Part shown: positions 1 to 6,478 of the stretch, piece after piece
How the letters are laid out: each line of letters opens with the position of its first letter
Position numbering within the stretch: the stretch's first letter is position 1
DNA from: Planctomycetota bacterium
GTDB taxonomy: Bacteria > Planctomycetota > Planctomycetia > Pirellulales > S012-138
NCBI GenBank assembly: GCA_026982835.1
Contig: JALSGI010000792.1
Span: 1-9,631, forward strand
Direction of reading: 5' to 3'
Length of the DNA stretch: 9,631 nucleotides
Notes under the pieces: generated by a model
What the model saw: only the letters and a program-made list of their open reading frames with translations
Database searches by the model: none
What the model was told of the DNA's origin: nothing
Made by a program: the position numbers and the translations under genes

Positions 1-1027
1 GCAACTGGCCCTCCAGCGACTGGGGTTTGCCCTGCTCCAGCTGGTCCACCCGCAAGGTGTAGCTCTTTCCATCCGCCCAAAGCACCACCACCCCACGGGA
101 GCCGTACTGCTGGGCCTTTTGCGGGGGGAGACACTGAAGGAACGCCTGGGTTTCCTCCCGCGTGGGAGCAAGCCAGAAGGTGATCGTCCCTCCGCCCACG
201 CGGCGGCGGTCGGGGATGCCGCGACCGGAGGATCGGGCGTGCGGCGAGCCGGCTCGCACTTGCAGACTGACCGGTATCCAGCGCTCCTCGGGCACGGTTT
301 CGGTTCGGGTCTTGCCGGTTTCCGGGTCCACCACCTGCCGCGGCGGAGCGCTGATCCGCAGCTCCACGGCCGGGGTGGCGATCTCGTCGCAGTCGGCGTA
401 GTAGTCCAGCACCTCGACGCGGATGTTTTCCTGGGCCAGGGCCGGGTGCTGGAGCACCCCTTGGTCCCGGCGGGCCAGGCTCCAGGGGAACCAGCCCAGC
501 CGGGTGCCGAAGTCCTGCCAGTTGAACGGCCCGGTCCGAAGCGGCACCTCCAGCACTTTCATCGCCCCGTGGCCGCCGGAGTCCGCCTGGTGGGGCACGA
601 TGGTCAATTCCAGCACGGACTTGTCTTCCAGGGCGTAGCGATTCGTGGTGCCCTCGAACAGGGGCATTTGGGCGTCGATCCCCCAGCGGTTCTTCAGCAG
701 GCAACCAAACAGCAGCACCAGCAGGCCCAGGTGGGTGATCACGAACCCGGTCTGGTACCGTTTCCAGGGAAAGCGGATCACCGCGGCGCAGAAGATGTTC
801 ACCGCCAGCAGTGCGCCCAGGGCCAGGAACCACCAGGTTTGATACACGCCGAAGTGGACGCCGCGGGTGCCGTAATACTTCTCCACGAACGTACCGTAGG
901 CCAGCACGACGCAGAGGGTCGTCAGCAGACCCACGGCCAGCTCTAGCGAGGCCAAAAACTCGAACGTGCCCAACAGAAGGCGGACCCCCCAGGGCTGGTC
1001 GGGACGACGCAGGCGGATGCGAGCCAT
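1..1027 (-). CDS. ResB-like cytochrome c biogenesis membrane protein (partial, C-terminus cut by window edge)
   Basis: The reading frame is open from an ATG at 1027 to the left edge, giving 342 residues without a stop. Three hydrophobic segments are visible: about residues 22-44, 64-84 and 93-112, the last containing ITHLGLL. A soluble, mostly beta-rich region follows, with LEVPLRTGPFNW near 159-170 and a long extracytoplasmic stretch. This arrangement (N-terminal membrane helices, a His in the third helix, then a large periplasmic domain) matches ResB-like proteins of system II cytochrome c maturation, which deliver heme with CcsA/ResC. In Planctomycetes the ccsA-like part often follows in the same or next gene; here it would lie outside the window. 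No Shine-Dalgarno sequence is evident before the ATG. A TATAAT box lies about 57 bp upstream. The family call is from recalled resemblance, so a generic membrane protein of unknown role remains possible. Confidence 0.72.
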   Translation of the reverse strand, partial: MARIRLRRPDQPWGVRLLLGTFEFLASLELAVGLLTTLCVVLAYGTFVEKYYGTRGVHFGVYQTWWFLALGALLAVNIFCAAVIRFPWKRYQTGFVITHLGLLVLLFGCLLKNRWGIDAQMPLFEGTTNRYALEDKSVLELTIVPHQADSGGHGAMKVLEVPLRTGPFNWQDFGTRLGWFPWSLARRDQGVLQHPALAQENIRVEVLDYYADCDEIATPAVELRISAPPRQVVDPETGKTRTETVPEERWIPVSLQVRAGSPHARSSGRGIPDRRRVGGGTITFWLAPTREETQAFLQCLPPQKAQQYGSRGVVVLWADGKSYTLRVDQLEQGKPQSLEGQL

Positions 1028-1083
1028 GAACTTTGCGGCAACAGGCGGGAATCGTGCTTAGGAAGGTGTACCAGCTATGTGAA

Positions 1084-1089
1084 ATTATA
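1084..1089 (-). promoter_or_regulatory. Putative -10 box for the ResB-like gene
   Basis: On the minus strand this is a perfect TATAAT, in a short AT-rich patch of GC-rich DNA, with its 3' end 57 bp from the ATG at 1027. No convincing -35 box lies at 16-18 bp; GTACTT is the nearest candidate, and a TTGTCT lies 23 bp away. A promoter here would let the ResB-like gene be transcribed separately from the HTH gene upstream. Confidence 0.4.
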
Positions 1090-1162
1090 CCCCAGCCCAA
1101 GCTGCAAAGTACAGACAACCCCCCACCTTTCGGCCTATAACGGCTATTGGCCGATCCGATAG

Positions 1163-1199
1163 AAAAGGCTTTCCCCGGGCCGGTTCCTGGCCGGCGGGG
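1163..1199 (-). terminator. Possible terminator after the HTH gene
   Basis: A GC-rich hairpin lies about 70 bp past the HTH stop codon. Arms CCCCG (1173-1177) and CCGG (1180-1183) pair with CCGG (1191-1194) and CGGGG (1195-1199), giving nine pairs with a 2-nt bulge and a 7-nt loop. On the minus strand it is followed by AAAGCCTTTTC, only a weak T-rich tract. It could separate the HTH operon from the ResB-like gene, but it may be only a GC-rich fold. Confidence 0.3.
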
Positions 1200-1270
1200 A
1201 TTGCCCGACGGAAAACGCCGCTTCCCGGAAGATGCAAAACACCGCGGGCCGAGGCGACCCGGCGATCCTT

Positions 1271-2689
1271 CTATCCCTCGAACAGCCCCAGAATCAGGTC
1301 CATCAAGCTGCTGTTGTAACTGTAGGGGCCGTCCCAGCTCCACATGTGCATCACCATGTCGAACATCATCATGCCGGTGATAGCAAGGAAAATGAACAGG
1401 AAGGCCAGGCCAGTGACCGTCCACCCGGAGAATGGGGCCTCGGGCGCGGCCACCATCATGGGCATGGGAGCCACGGCCGCCTCCGGTTGGGCTTCCTGGC
1501 TGAGCACGGTCTGGGACTCGGCATCAAACGGTTCGTCGTCCAGGGCAATGACCTGGGAGCCGCTTTCGGTGTCTTGATCGTCCAGTTCCAGGGCGGGCGT
1601 GAGGTTGAATTCGTCCTCGCTGGGCAGGTCTTCCACTTCGCCGGAGGAGTCCGAGGGGACCAGCTCCTCGGCATCCAGGTCCAGCGGCTCTTCCAGGCTC
1701 AGGCCGCTGTCATCGGCCGTGCCCAGCGAGATGCCGCTGTCGGAAAGCCCCGGCGTGGCCGGAGCACTCTGGCTCAGCACCAGGTCGTCCTCGTTGAACT
1801 CTTCCACCCCGCCGCCGGGTTGGGGCTGCGGTGTCACCACCCCGGCCGAACCGGCAAGCAGCGGATCGGAGGCCCCGCTCACCGATTCCCCCAACACCAG
1901 GTCGCTGGCCCCAAACTCCACGGCCGAATCGGCAGGGGGCGAAGGGGCGGGCGCTTCCTCCGGCTGGCTGAAGGTCAAGGAGAGTTCGCTATCAGGCGAA
2001 GGGGGGGCGACCTCCGGCAATTGTTCCTTCTTTTTCTCTTTGCTTGACTTGGCTTGGGAATCCTCCAGCAAGAACGAGGGGAGCTCTTCTTCGGCCGATT
2101 CTTGCTGTTGCTTCTGTGCAGAGGGCTCGGCAGGAGCCGCCGTGGGCTGTCCGGCCTCCGGGGCCGGAGGCGGGGTGGGAGCCTGGCCCAGATCGTCCAG
2201 GTCGGCCAACGCCAGGTCGCTTTGCCCGCCCGGGTTCGGAGTGGGAACCAGCGTCACATCGCTCCCCCCCTCGCTGGAGGGGACCAGCTCCACGTCGCTT
2301 CCCCCTCCTTCCTGCACCACGGAGGGCTCACTCTGCAGTTCCAGGTCGCTTTCCGGGTTGGTCACATCGGCCGTTTGGGCCCCAATGACGGTGCTGGGGC
2401 TGCTGCCCAGTCCGCTTTGGCCCAGCGCCTCTTCGCTCAGCAGCACCGAGTCGCTGGTCCCTTCCGGGGTCGGCTCGCCCACTTGCAGGACCGAGTCCCC
2501 TTCGGCGGGCTGGGCGGGGACAGCTTCAGCTCGTTCTTCCAGGTAGCGCTGGATCTCGTCCTCACGGTACTTCCAGCCCGCCCCGTCGCGCACGCCGAAA
2601 ATCTTCCGACGCTCGCGCAACTGAGTCAACTCGTCCGTGGTGATGCCCAAACGCTTGGCGGCTTCTTCGGGCGAGAGCAAGTTGGCCAT
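1271..2689 (-). CDS. HTH (excisionase/MerR-type) protein with long acidic linker and C-terminal membrane segment
   Basis: The 472-residue protein starts with MANLLSPEEAAKRLGITTDE. Residues 1-52 form a MerR/excisionase-type helix-turn-helix ('HTH_17' style) with the usual wing (GVRDGAGWKYREDEIQRYL). Residues about 55-420 are low-complexity and rich in Ser, Asp, Glu, Pro and Leu. They carry roughly a dozen variants of a short SD-x-x-L motif, for example SDLELQ 114, SDVELVP 131, SDVTLVP 143, SDLALAD 157, SDLVLGE 262, DDLVLSQ 301 and SDSGISL 316. Residues about 423-446 are a hydrophobic Met-rich helix, followed by a 26-residue tail ending DLILGLFEG. The DNA-binding domain would therefore be tied to the membrane by a long flexible linker. 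The ATG is 3 bp past the stop of the upstream small gene, and GAGGGA near that gene's end can serve as its RBS, suggesting translational coupling. The biological role is unknown. Similar HTH-plus-linker proteins occur in Planctomycetes as hypotheticals. Confidence 0.83.
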   Translation of the reverse strand: MANLLSPEEAAKRLGITTDELTQLRERRKIFGVRDGAGWKYREDEIQRYLEERAEAVPAQPAEGDSVLQVGEPTPEGTSDSVLLSEEALGQSGLGSSPSTVIGAQTADVTNPESDLELQSEPSVVQEGGGSDVELVPSSEGGSDVTLVPTPNPGGQSDLALADLDDLGQAPTPPPAPEAGQPTAAPAEPSAQKQQQESAEEELPSFLLEDSQAKSSKEKKKEQLPEVAPPSPDSELSLTFSQPEEAPAPSPPADSAVEFGASDLVLGESVSGASDPLLAGSAGVVTPQPQPGGGVEEFNEDDLVLSQSAPATPGLSDSGISLGTADDSGLSLEEPLDLDAEELVPSDSSGEVEDLPSEDEFNLTPALELDDQDTESGSQVIALDDEPFDAESQTVLSQEAQPEAAVAPMPMMVAAPEAPFSGWTVTGLAFLFIFLAITGMMMFDMVMHMWSWDGPYSYNSSLMDLILGLFEG

Positions 2690-2692
2690 GTT

Positions 2693-3061
2693 CTAGTTCC
2701 CTCGTGCTGGGATAGGGGCAGCGGCCGCCCCGCCCGGGGGTTGCACCAGCGTGCGCACTTCCCGGGGCAGCGGCTTGGCTCCGTTGAAGTTTTCCAGTTG
2801 CAGGTCCCAACCGATCTGGCGTACGGCTTTCAGCTGAATCCCGCCGCTGTCCAAGTCGATGTGATACACAGCCAGCACCCGACGGAGCGGGTCCAGCACG
2901 ACCACTTGCTGCACTTGCTTGTGCACCACCGGCGGCAAGGCCACCAAGGAGCCGCCCTCGGAAAACGCCCGCAGCGACCCTCGCTGGCCCTCGGCACCCG
3001 AGGTGCACCACCACACAAGTACCAACGCAACCAGCAAACCGGCCCCAAGATACCGTCTCAT
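2693..3061 (-). CDS. Small exported protein of unknown function
   Basis: The product has 122 residues from the ATG at 3061, preceded by GGGAGG at good spacing. The frame stays open further upstream to 3457, but that extension overlaps queC and has a different composition. The N-terminus MRRYLGAGLLVALVLVWW is a signal peptide or membrane anchor; the following Cys19 lacks a good lipobox. The mature part contains a compact region, QVVVLDPLRRVLAVYHIDL (about 52-70), then KAVRQIGWDLQLENFNG and PREVRTL. The tail is Ala/Pro/Gly-rich. I do not recognise a named family. The TAG stop is 3 bp before the ATG of the HTH/membrane protein, so the two are very likely one operon and may act together at the membrane. 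A sigma70-like promoter is visible about 40 bp upstream. Confidence 0.7.
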   Translation of the reverse strand: MRRYLGAGLLVALVLVWWCTSGAEGQRGSLRAFSEGGSLVALPPVVHKQVQQVVVLDPLRRVLAVYHIDLDSGGIQLKAVRQIGWDLQLENFNGAKPLPREVRTLVQPPGGAAAAPIPARGN

Positions 3062-3101
3062 ACCCTCAGCCTCCCTGCGTTGCGGGGCCTTCCTTACTTC
3101 C

Positions 3102-3129
3102 ATTCTAAAAAGGCCCCTGGAGGATTCAA
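3102..3129 (-). promoter_or_regulatory. Putative sigma70-like promoter of the small-protein/HTH operon
   Basis: On the minus strand, TTGAAT (3129-3124) is followed after 16 bp by TAGAAT (3107-3102). This matches TTGACA at 4 of 6 positions and TATAAT at 5 of 6. The predicted start would leave a leader of roughly 35 nt before the ATG at 3061, containing GGGAGG. The assignment is by pattern only. Confidence 0.42.
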
Positions 3130-3334
3130 ACAAAAAACCACCCGAAACCGCGCCCCGTGACCCCCCTGCCCTGCCCCCCCGGCTTGTGCCGAACCGGCCC
3201 GTGCTGCCGGGGCAAAAGGCCCCAGCCAGCCTACTGTAGCCTGAGCCCGACTCGGCCAACAACCCCAAGTGCTCCCGCGGCTCCACCCCCGCAACAGAAC
3301 GAGCTTGCCCCGGGCGAAAAATCCGCCAAGATGA

Positions 3335-3371
3335 GGGGCAGGTAAACCGCGTTTCCCGCATCCCCTGCCCC
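3335..3371 (+). promoter_or_regulatory. Hairpin in the queC leader
   Basis: GGGGCAGG (3335-3342) pairs perfectly with CCTGCCCC (3364-3371), ending 8 nt before the queC ATG. The 21-nt loop can form a smaller helix, AAAC (3344-3347) with GTTT (3351-3354). The 3' arm covers where a Shine-Dalgarno sequence should be, and none is visible there. It may regulate translation of queC, but it does not match a preQ1 riboswitch that I recognise. Confidence 0.42.
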
Positions 3372-3379
3372 GTGTCCGC

Positions 3380-4045
3380 ATGACCCAACCCACCACAGCC
3401 CTGCTCCTCAGCGGCGGTCTGGACAGTGCCGTATTGCTGGCCCACCTGCTTGGCCAAGGCCAGCGGGTGCAGCCGTTGTTTGTTCGCTGCGGGCTGGTGT
3501 GGGAGGGGGCCGAGCTGGCCGCTATCCAGAGGCTGCTGGAAGCACTCGGCTGCGATAACCTCTTGCCACTTGTGGTGTTACAACAACCGGTAGAGGACCT
3601 CTACGGCCCCCATTGGAGTCTTACCGGCCAGGGAGTGCCCGATGCCGCCACCCCGGATGAGGCCATGTATCTGCCCGGCCGTAATCTGCTGCTGGTGACC
3701 AAGGCCGCCCTGTGGTGCCAGTTGCACGGAGTAGGCCGCCTGGCCCTGGGCGTGCTGGGCCCCAACCCCTTTGCCGACGCCAGCGAAGCGTTCTTCCAGG
3801 CGTTGCAGCGGGCCGTGGAGCTGGGCGGCGGGCGCACCGTGGAGCTGCTTCGCCCCTTCGGTTCCCTGACCAAAGACCAGGTACTTCAACTGGCCGACGG
3901 CGTGCCGCTGGAGCTGACCTTCTCCTGCGCCGCCCCGCAAGGGGAGTTGCACTGCGGCCGCTGCAACAAGTGCCACGAGCGCCGCGAGGTGTTCCGCCGC
4001 CTGGGCCGGGCGGACCCCACCGTGTATGCTGTGCCTGCCGGGTGA
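3380..4045 (+). CDS. queC: 7-cyano-7-deazaguanine synthase (QueC)
   Basis: This cytoplasmic enzyme converts 7-carboxy-7-deazaguanine, ammonia and ATP to preQ0, the precursor of queuosine in tRNA. The 221-residue length is typical. The PP-loop ATP-binding motif SGGLDS is at residues 11-16. YLPGRN (97-102) corresponds to the conserved nucleotide-site segment. The C-terminal zinc site is complete: Cys183, Cys192, Cys195 and Cys198 in the CGRCNKCHERRE context. The ATG at 3380 directly precedes the PP-loop strand, so it must be the start or very close to it. No Shine-Dalgarno sequence is visible, and a stable hairpin occupies the leader. queD follows after 50 bp, as expected for a queuosine operon. 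queE, queF and tgt are not in the window. Confidence in the family is high. Confidence 0.92.
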   Translation: MTQPTTALLLSGGLDSAVLLAHLLGQGQRVQPLFVRCGLVWEGAELAAIQRLLEALGCDNLLPLVVLQQPVEDLYGPHWSLTGQGVPDAATPDEAMYLPGRNLLLVTKAALWCQLHGVGRLALGVLGPNPFADASEAFFQALQRAVELGGGRTVELLRPFGSLTKDQVLQLADGVPLELTFSCAAPQGELHCGRCNKCHERREVFRRLGRADPTVYAVPAG

Positions 4046-4060
4046 GCCGGCGTGGCAGGC
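4033..4060 (+). promoter_or_regulatory. Hairpin across the queC stop codon and into the queC-queD gap
   Basis: GCCTGCC (4033-4039) pairs perfectly with GGCAGGC (4054-4060); the loop holds the queC TGA (4043-4045). No T-run follows, so it is not a standard intrinsic terminator. The 3' arm can alternatively pair with CCTGCC at 4070-4075, making two mutually exclusive folds just before queD. It could affect queD translation or mRNA stability. Confidence 0.4.
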
Positions 4061-4095
4061 CGGCCTCTCCCTGCCCCGAACTCGGAAAACCACAG

Positions 4096-4497
4096 ATGTA
4101 CCGCGTCACACGCCAGATCGATTTTTGCTACGGTCACCGACTGCTCAACTACGAGGGCAAGTGCCGCTACTTGCACGGCCACAACGGCCGGGTGTTCATC
4201 GTCATCGAAGCCGACGAACTGGATGCCCGCGGCATGGTGATGGACTTTTCGGACATCAAGGACGTGATGAAAGAATGGATCGACGGCAACCTGGACCACC
4301 GGATGATCCTCCATCGGGACGACCCGGCCGTGCCGGCCCTTCAGGAGTTGGGCGAGCCGCTTTTCCTGCTGGACTGCAATCCCACGGCCGAGAACATCGC
4401 CCGGGTGATCTTCCAAGTGGCCCGCGAGCACGGCTTCCCCGTGGTGGAAACCCGGCTCTGGGAAACCCCCAACTGCTACGCCACCTACCGGGCCTAG
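4096..4497 (+). CDS. queD: 6-carboxy-5,6,7,8-tetrahydropterin synthase (QueD / PTPS family)
   Basis: This enzyme acts on 7,8-dihydroneopterin triphosphate to form 6-carboxytetrahydropterin, an early step toward preQ0 and queuosine. The 133-residue length is normal. The zinc ligands are His14, His27 and His29 (the latter two in LHGHN). Cys23, four residues before the HGH, is the expected catalytic cysteine of the QueD pattern. The segments GMVMDFSDIK (46-55) and LDH (66-68) are the family's strand/helix and catalytic Asp-His. WET with Glu123 near the C-terminus matches the pterin-anchoring Glu. The ATG at 4096 gives the canonical short N-terminus before the first His; the longer open frame upstream lies over queC and is not used. 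The Shine-Dalgarno sequence is weak. The QueD subtype is favoured over 6-pyruvoyl-tetrahydropterin synthase because queC is adjacent and the CxxxHGH motif is present. Confidence 0.88.
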   Translation: MYRVTRQIDFCYGHRLLNYEGKCRYLHGHNGRVFIVIEADELDARGMVMDFSDIKDVMKEWIDGNLDHRMILHRDDPAVPALQELGEPLFLLDCNPTAENIARVIFQVAREHGFPVVETRLWETPNCYATYRA

Positions 4498-4557
4498 GGA
4501 GCCCCTTGCTCTGGCAATCCGAGGCACCGTTCCCTTTGCAACAAAGGAATCCTGCCC

Positions 4558-5232
4558 ATGTTGATCCTGGTTACCGGTTGCACGCGGGGGTTGGGCCGGG
4601 CCATGGCCCAGGGGTTCATCCAGCAAGGCCACACCCTCATCGGCTGCGGCCGCAACGCCCAGCAGGTGGAAGAACTCCGCAAGACCTGGGGCTCGCCCCA
4701 CCGGGTGGATGTTGTCGATGTGGCCCAGGACCAGCAAGTGCAGCAGTGGGCCCAGGCGGTGCTGGAGTCGCACGGGGCGCCGGAGCTTTTGATCAACTCC
4801 GCAGCCTTGATCAACCGCAACGCCCCGCTGTGGGAAGTGCCGCCGGAGGAGTTCTCCGCCGTGGTGGATGTGAATATCAAGGGCATCTACCACGTCATTC
4901 GCCACTTCGTGCCGGCGATGATCCGGCAGGGCCGCGGGGTGATCGTCAACTTCAGCTCCACCTGGGGGCGCACCACTTCGCCGGAGGTGGCCCCTTACTG
5001 TGCGACCAAGTGGGCCGTCGAGGGGCTCAGCCAGGCCCTGGCCCAGGAGCTCCCCCAAGGAATGGCCGCCGTGGCGCTCAATCCCGGGGTGATTAACACC
5101 GACATGCTGCAAAGCTGCTTTGGGGCGGCGGCTTCGTCCTATCCGGGTCCGGAGCAGTGGGCCCGCCGGGCAGTGCCGTTTTTGCTCAAGCTGGGTCCGC
5201 AACACAACGGCGAGTCGCTCACCGTGGGCTAG
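4558..5232 (+). CDS. Short-chain dehydrogenase/reductase (SDR), substrate unknown
   Basis: This is a 224-residue classical SDR with a Rossmann fold. The cofactor motif TGCTRGLG is at residues 6-13, and GCGRN (29-33) at the end of the second strand suggests NADP preference. NSAA (80-83) is the NAGA-type motif. The catalytic residues are Asn106, Ser133 or Ser134, Tyr147 and Lys151 (YCATK). NPG (175-177) precedes the substrate loop. It is shorter than the usual 245-260 residues, and the C-terminus stops at GESLTVG where many SDRs continue with a G-x-DGG strand. AAAGGA lies about 11 nt before the ATG. It is 60 bp after queD and 5 bp before the GGQ protein gene. A pterin or deazapurine substrate is conceivable from context alone; nothing in the sequence shows it. 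Confidence 0.9.
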   Translation: MLILVTGCTRGLGRAMAQGFIQQGHTLIGCGRNAQQVEELRKTWGSPHRVDVVDVAQDQQVQQWAQAVLESHGAPELLINSAALINRNAPLWEVPPEEFSAVVDVNIKGIYHVIRHFVPAMIRQGRGVIVNFSSTWGRTTSPEVAPYCATKWAVEGLSQALAQELPQGMAAVALNPGVINTDMLQSCFGAAASSYPGPEQWARRAVPFLLKLGPQHNGESLTVG

Positions 5233-5237
5233 GGGTC

Positions 5238-5762
5238 GTGAACGAGCAGGCGCACCGCTGGCCGCATCCGGCCTGGCTCCCCGAGGAGGAGCTTTGGCGG
5301 CAGTGCCGCGTGGAGTTTTCGCGGCGTCGCGGCCCCGGCGGCCAGCATCGCAACAAAGTGGAAACGGCCGTGCGACTGGTGCATCTGCCCACCGGATTGG
5401 TGGTCGAGGCCCACCGGCGGCGAAGCCAGGCGGAGAATCGCCGCCAGGCGCTTCGGCAACTGCGGCTGAAGCTGGCCCTGCAACACCGCACGGCGATCCC
5501 CCGGGAACAAAAACCCAGCGCGCTGTGGCAAAGTCGGTTGCGGCAGGGCAAGCTGGTGCTGAATCCCCGGCATGCCGATTTCCCCTTGCTTCTGGCCGAG
5601 GTGCTGGACCACCTGCAAGCCTGGCACTGGGACCTGCCCGCGGCGGCCCGGCACCTGGGCACCACCACCAGCCAGCTGGTCAAGCTGCTTAAACACGAGC
5701 CGGCTGCGCTGGAGCTGGTGAACCAGCACCGCGTGCAGCAAGGACTGCCCAAGCTGAAGTGA
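5238..5762 (+). CDS. Peptide chain release factor-like protein (RF-1 domain, GGQ)
   Basis: The 174-residue protein carries a peptidyl-tRNA hydrolysis domain. GPGGQHRNKVETAV is at residues 32-45, with the catalytic GGQ at 34-36. It lacks the codon-recognition domains of RF1/RF2, so it resembles stand-alone rescue factors (ArfB, mtRF-R/C12orf65 type) that release stalled nascent chains. Unlike ArfB it does not end in a long Lys/Arg-rich tail. Instead residues about 115-174 form a helical region (DLPAAARHLGTTTSQLVKLL) that looks like a helix-turn-helix. I chose the GTG at 5238, with AGGGG just before it and a 5-bp gap after the SDR stop. An in-frame ATG at 5157 would overlap the SDR by 76 bp and add non-family residues. 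The AGGGG-to-GTG spacing is short, so the start is not certain. The methyltransferase follows after 10 bp. Confidence 0.86.
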   Translation: MNEQAHRWPHPAWLPEEELWRQCRVEFSRRRGPGGQHRNKVETAVRLVHLPTGLVVEAHRRRSQAENRRQALRQLRLKLALQHRTAIPREQKPSALWQSRLRQGKLVLNPRHADFPLLLAEVLDHLQAWHWDLPAAARHLGTTTSQLVKLLKHEPAALELVNQHRVQQGLPKLK

Positions 5763-5772
5763 GAGGCAACCC

Positions 5773-6438
5773 ATGCCGGAAGCGGATCGCCAGCGGTGGA
5801 ACCAGCGCTACTGCCAGGAAGGCCCGATGGACCGCAAGCCCCATCCGTTCCTGGTGGAGATGTTTCCTCACTTGGGGCCCCCGGGGCGAGCGTTGGATGT
5901 GGCCGGGGGGGCCGGTCGCCACGCCCTGTGGCTTGCCCGGCGAGGCTGGCAGGTAACGCTGGTGGATATTGCCGACGTGGCGCTGCGCATGGCCCAGCAG
6001 GCTGCCAGGGAGTGCAACATGCCGGTTCGTTGGGCCACCCCCCTTTCTCCCCTGCCCTGCCCCGAAGAGCCGCCGCCGGAAAACGCCTCTGCTTCGGGCG
6101 GCTCGGTGCTGCTAGCAGAACACGACCTGGAAGAACGCGGTTTGCCGGAGGGCCAATGGGAGCTGGTGCTGAATATCTATTACTTGCATCGGCCGCTTTT
6201 TGCCCAGGCGGCCTCGCGGCTTGCTCCCGGTGGACACCTGCTGGTGGTGCATCCGACGCGCAAAAACCTCCAGCGGCACGCCCGGCCCCCGGAGCGGTTC
6301 CTGCTCGACGAGGGCGAGCTGCCTTTGCTGCTTTCCGGGCTGGAGATTCTTTACCACGAGGAGCGGTGGTTTGAAAACGGGCGGCACGAGGCCCGACTGC
6401 TGGCCCGGCGGTGCGATCCTTCTCCATCACGCGGTTGA
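5773..6438 (+). CDS. Class I SAM-dependent methyltransferase (TehB-like)
   Basis: The 221-residue protein begins ADRQRWNQRY, the 'W-x-x-R-Y' opening common in TehB-like methyltransferases. Motif I, ALDVAGGAGRHALWLARRG, is at residues 40-58, and the acidic residue ending strand 2 is Asp65 (VTLVD). LVLNIYYLHR (131-140) is the strand-4 region, and LAPGGHLLVVHP (150-161) is strand 5 with its preceding turn. Residues about 90-115 form a Pro/Glu/Ser-rich insertion (PLPCPEEPPPENASASGG) between strands 3 and 4, longer than I expect for the family. GAGAGG gives a good RBS 8 nt before the ATG. It ends the rightward cluster and converges on the sulfatase 40 bp away. The substrate is unknown: a small molecule, tellurite-type oxyanion or translation component are all possible. 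Confidence 0.87.
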   Translation: MPEADRQRWNQRYCQEGPMDRKPHPFLVEMFPHLGPPGRALDVAGGAGRHALWLARRGWQVTLVDIADVALRMAQQAARECNMPVRWATPLSPLPCPEEPPPENASASGGSVLLAEHDLEERGLPEGQWELVLNIYYLHRPLFAQAASRLAPGGHLLVVHPTRKNLQRHARPPERFLLDEGELPLLLSGLEILYHEERWFENGRHEARLLARRCDPSPSRG

Positions 6439-6478
6439 TTTAGACCTTGGGCACCGCGTGGGCTTGGGTGAGGGAGGC

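Larger units (their letters stand above)
3062..3379. other. Divergent intergenic region, 318 bp
   Basis: This region separates the leftward small-protein/HTH operon from the rightward queC cluster. It holds the leftward promoter-like pair near 3102-3129, a C-rich tract (3160-3181), a small hairpin (GGGGC 3209-3213 with GCCCC 3219-3223) and the queC leader hairpin at 3335-3371. I find no convincing rightward -10/-35 pair, no ORF with coding character and no RNA gene. Confidence 0.6.

Noticed and set aside
119..946. Long rightward open frame opposite the ResB-like gene
   Set aside because: It is antisense to a frame with clear membrane helices, has no RBS or recognisable domain, and is Gly/His/Gln-rich as expected from a GC-rich shadow frame.
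1599..2546. Rightward 315-residue Ser/Gly-rich open frame
   Set aside because: It is antisense to the acidic linker of the HTH protein; its Ser-rich composition mirrors that low-complexity region.
3335..3379. preQ1 riboswitch before queC
   Set aside because: A strong hairpin exists, but I cannot match the class I, II or III preQ1 aptamer pattern, so it is reported only as a hairpin of unknown role.
3062..3457. N-terminal extension of the small exported protein
   Set aside because: It would overlap the queC start, hide the signal peptide inside the protein and skip the good GGGAGG site at the ATG at 3061.
3886..5205. Leftward 439-residue open frame across queC, queD and the SDR
   Set aside because: It is antisense to three genes with intact catalytic motifs; its His/Gly-rich composition is typical of a shadow frame.
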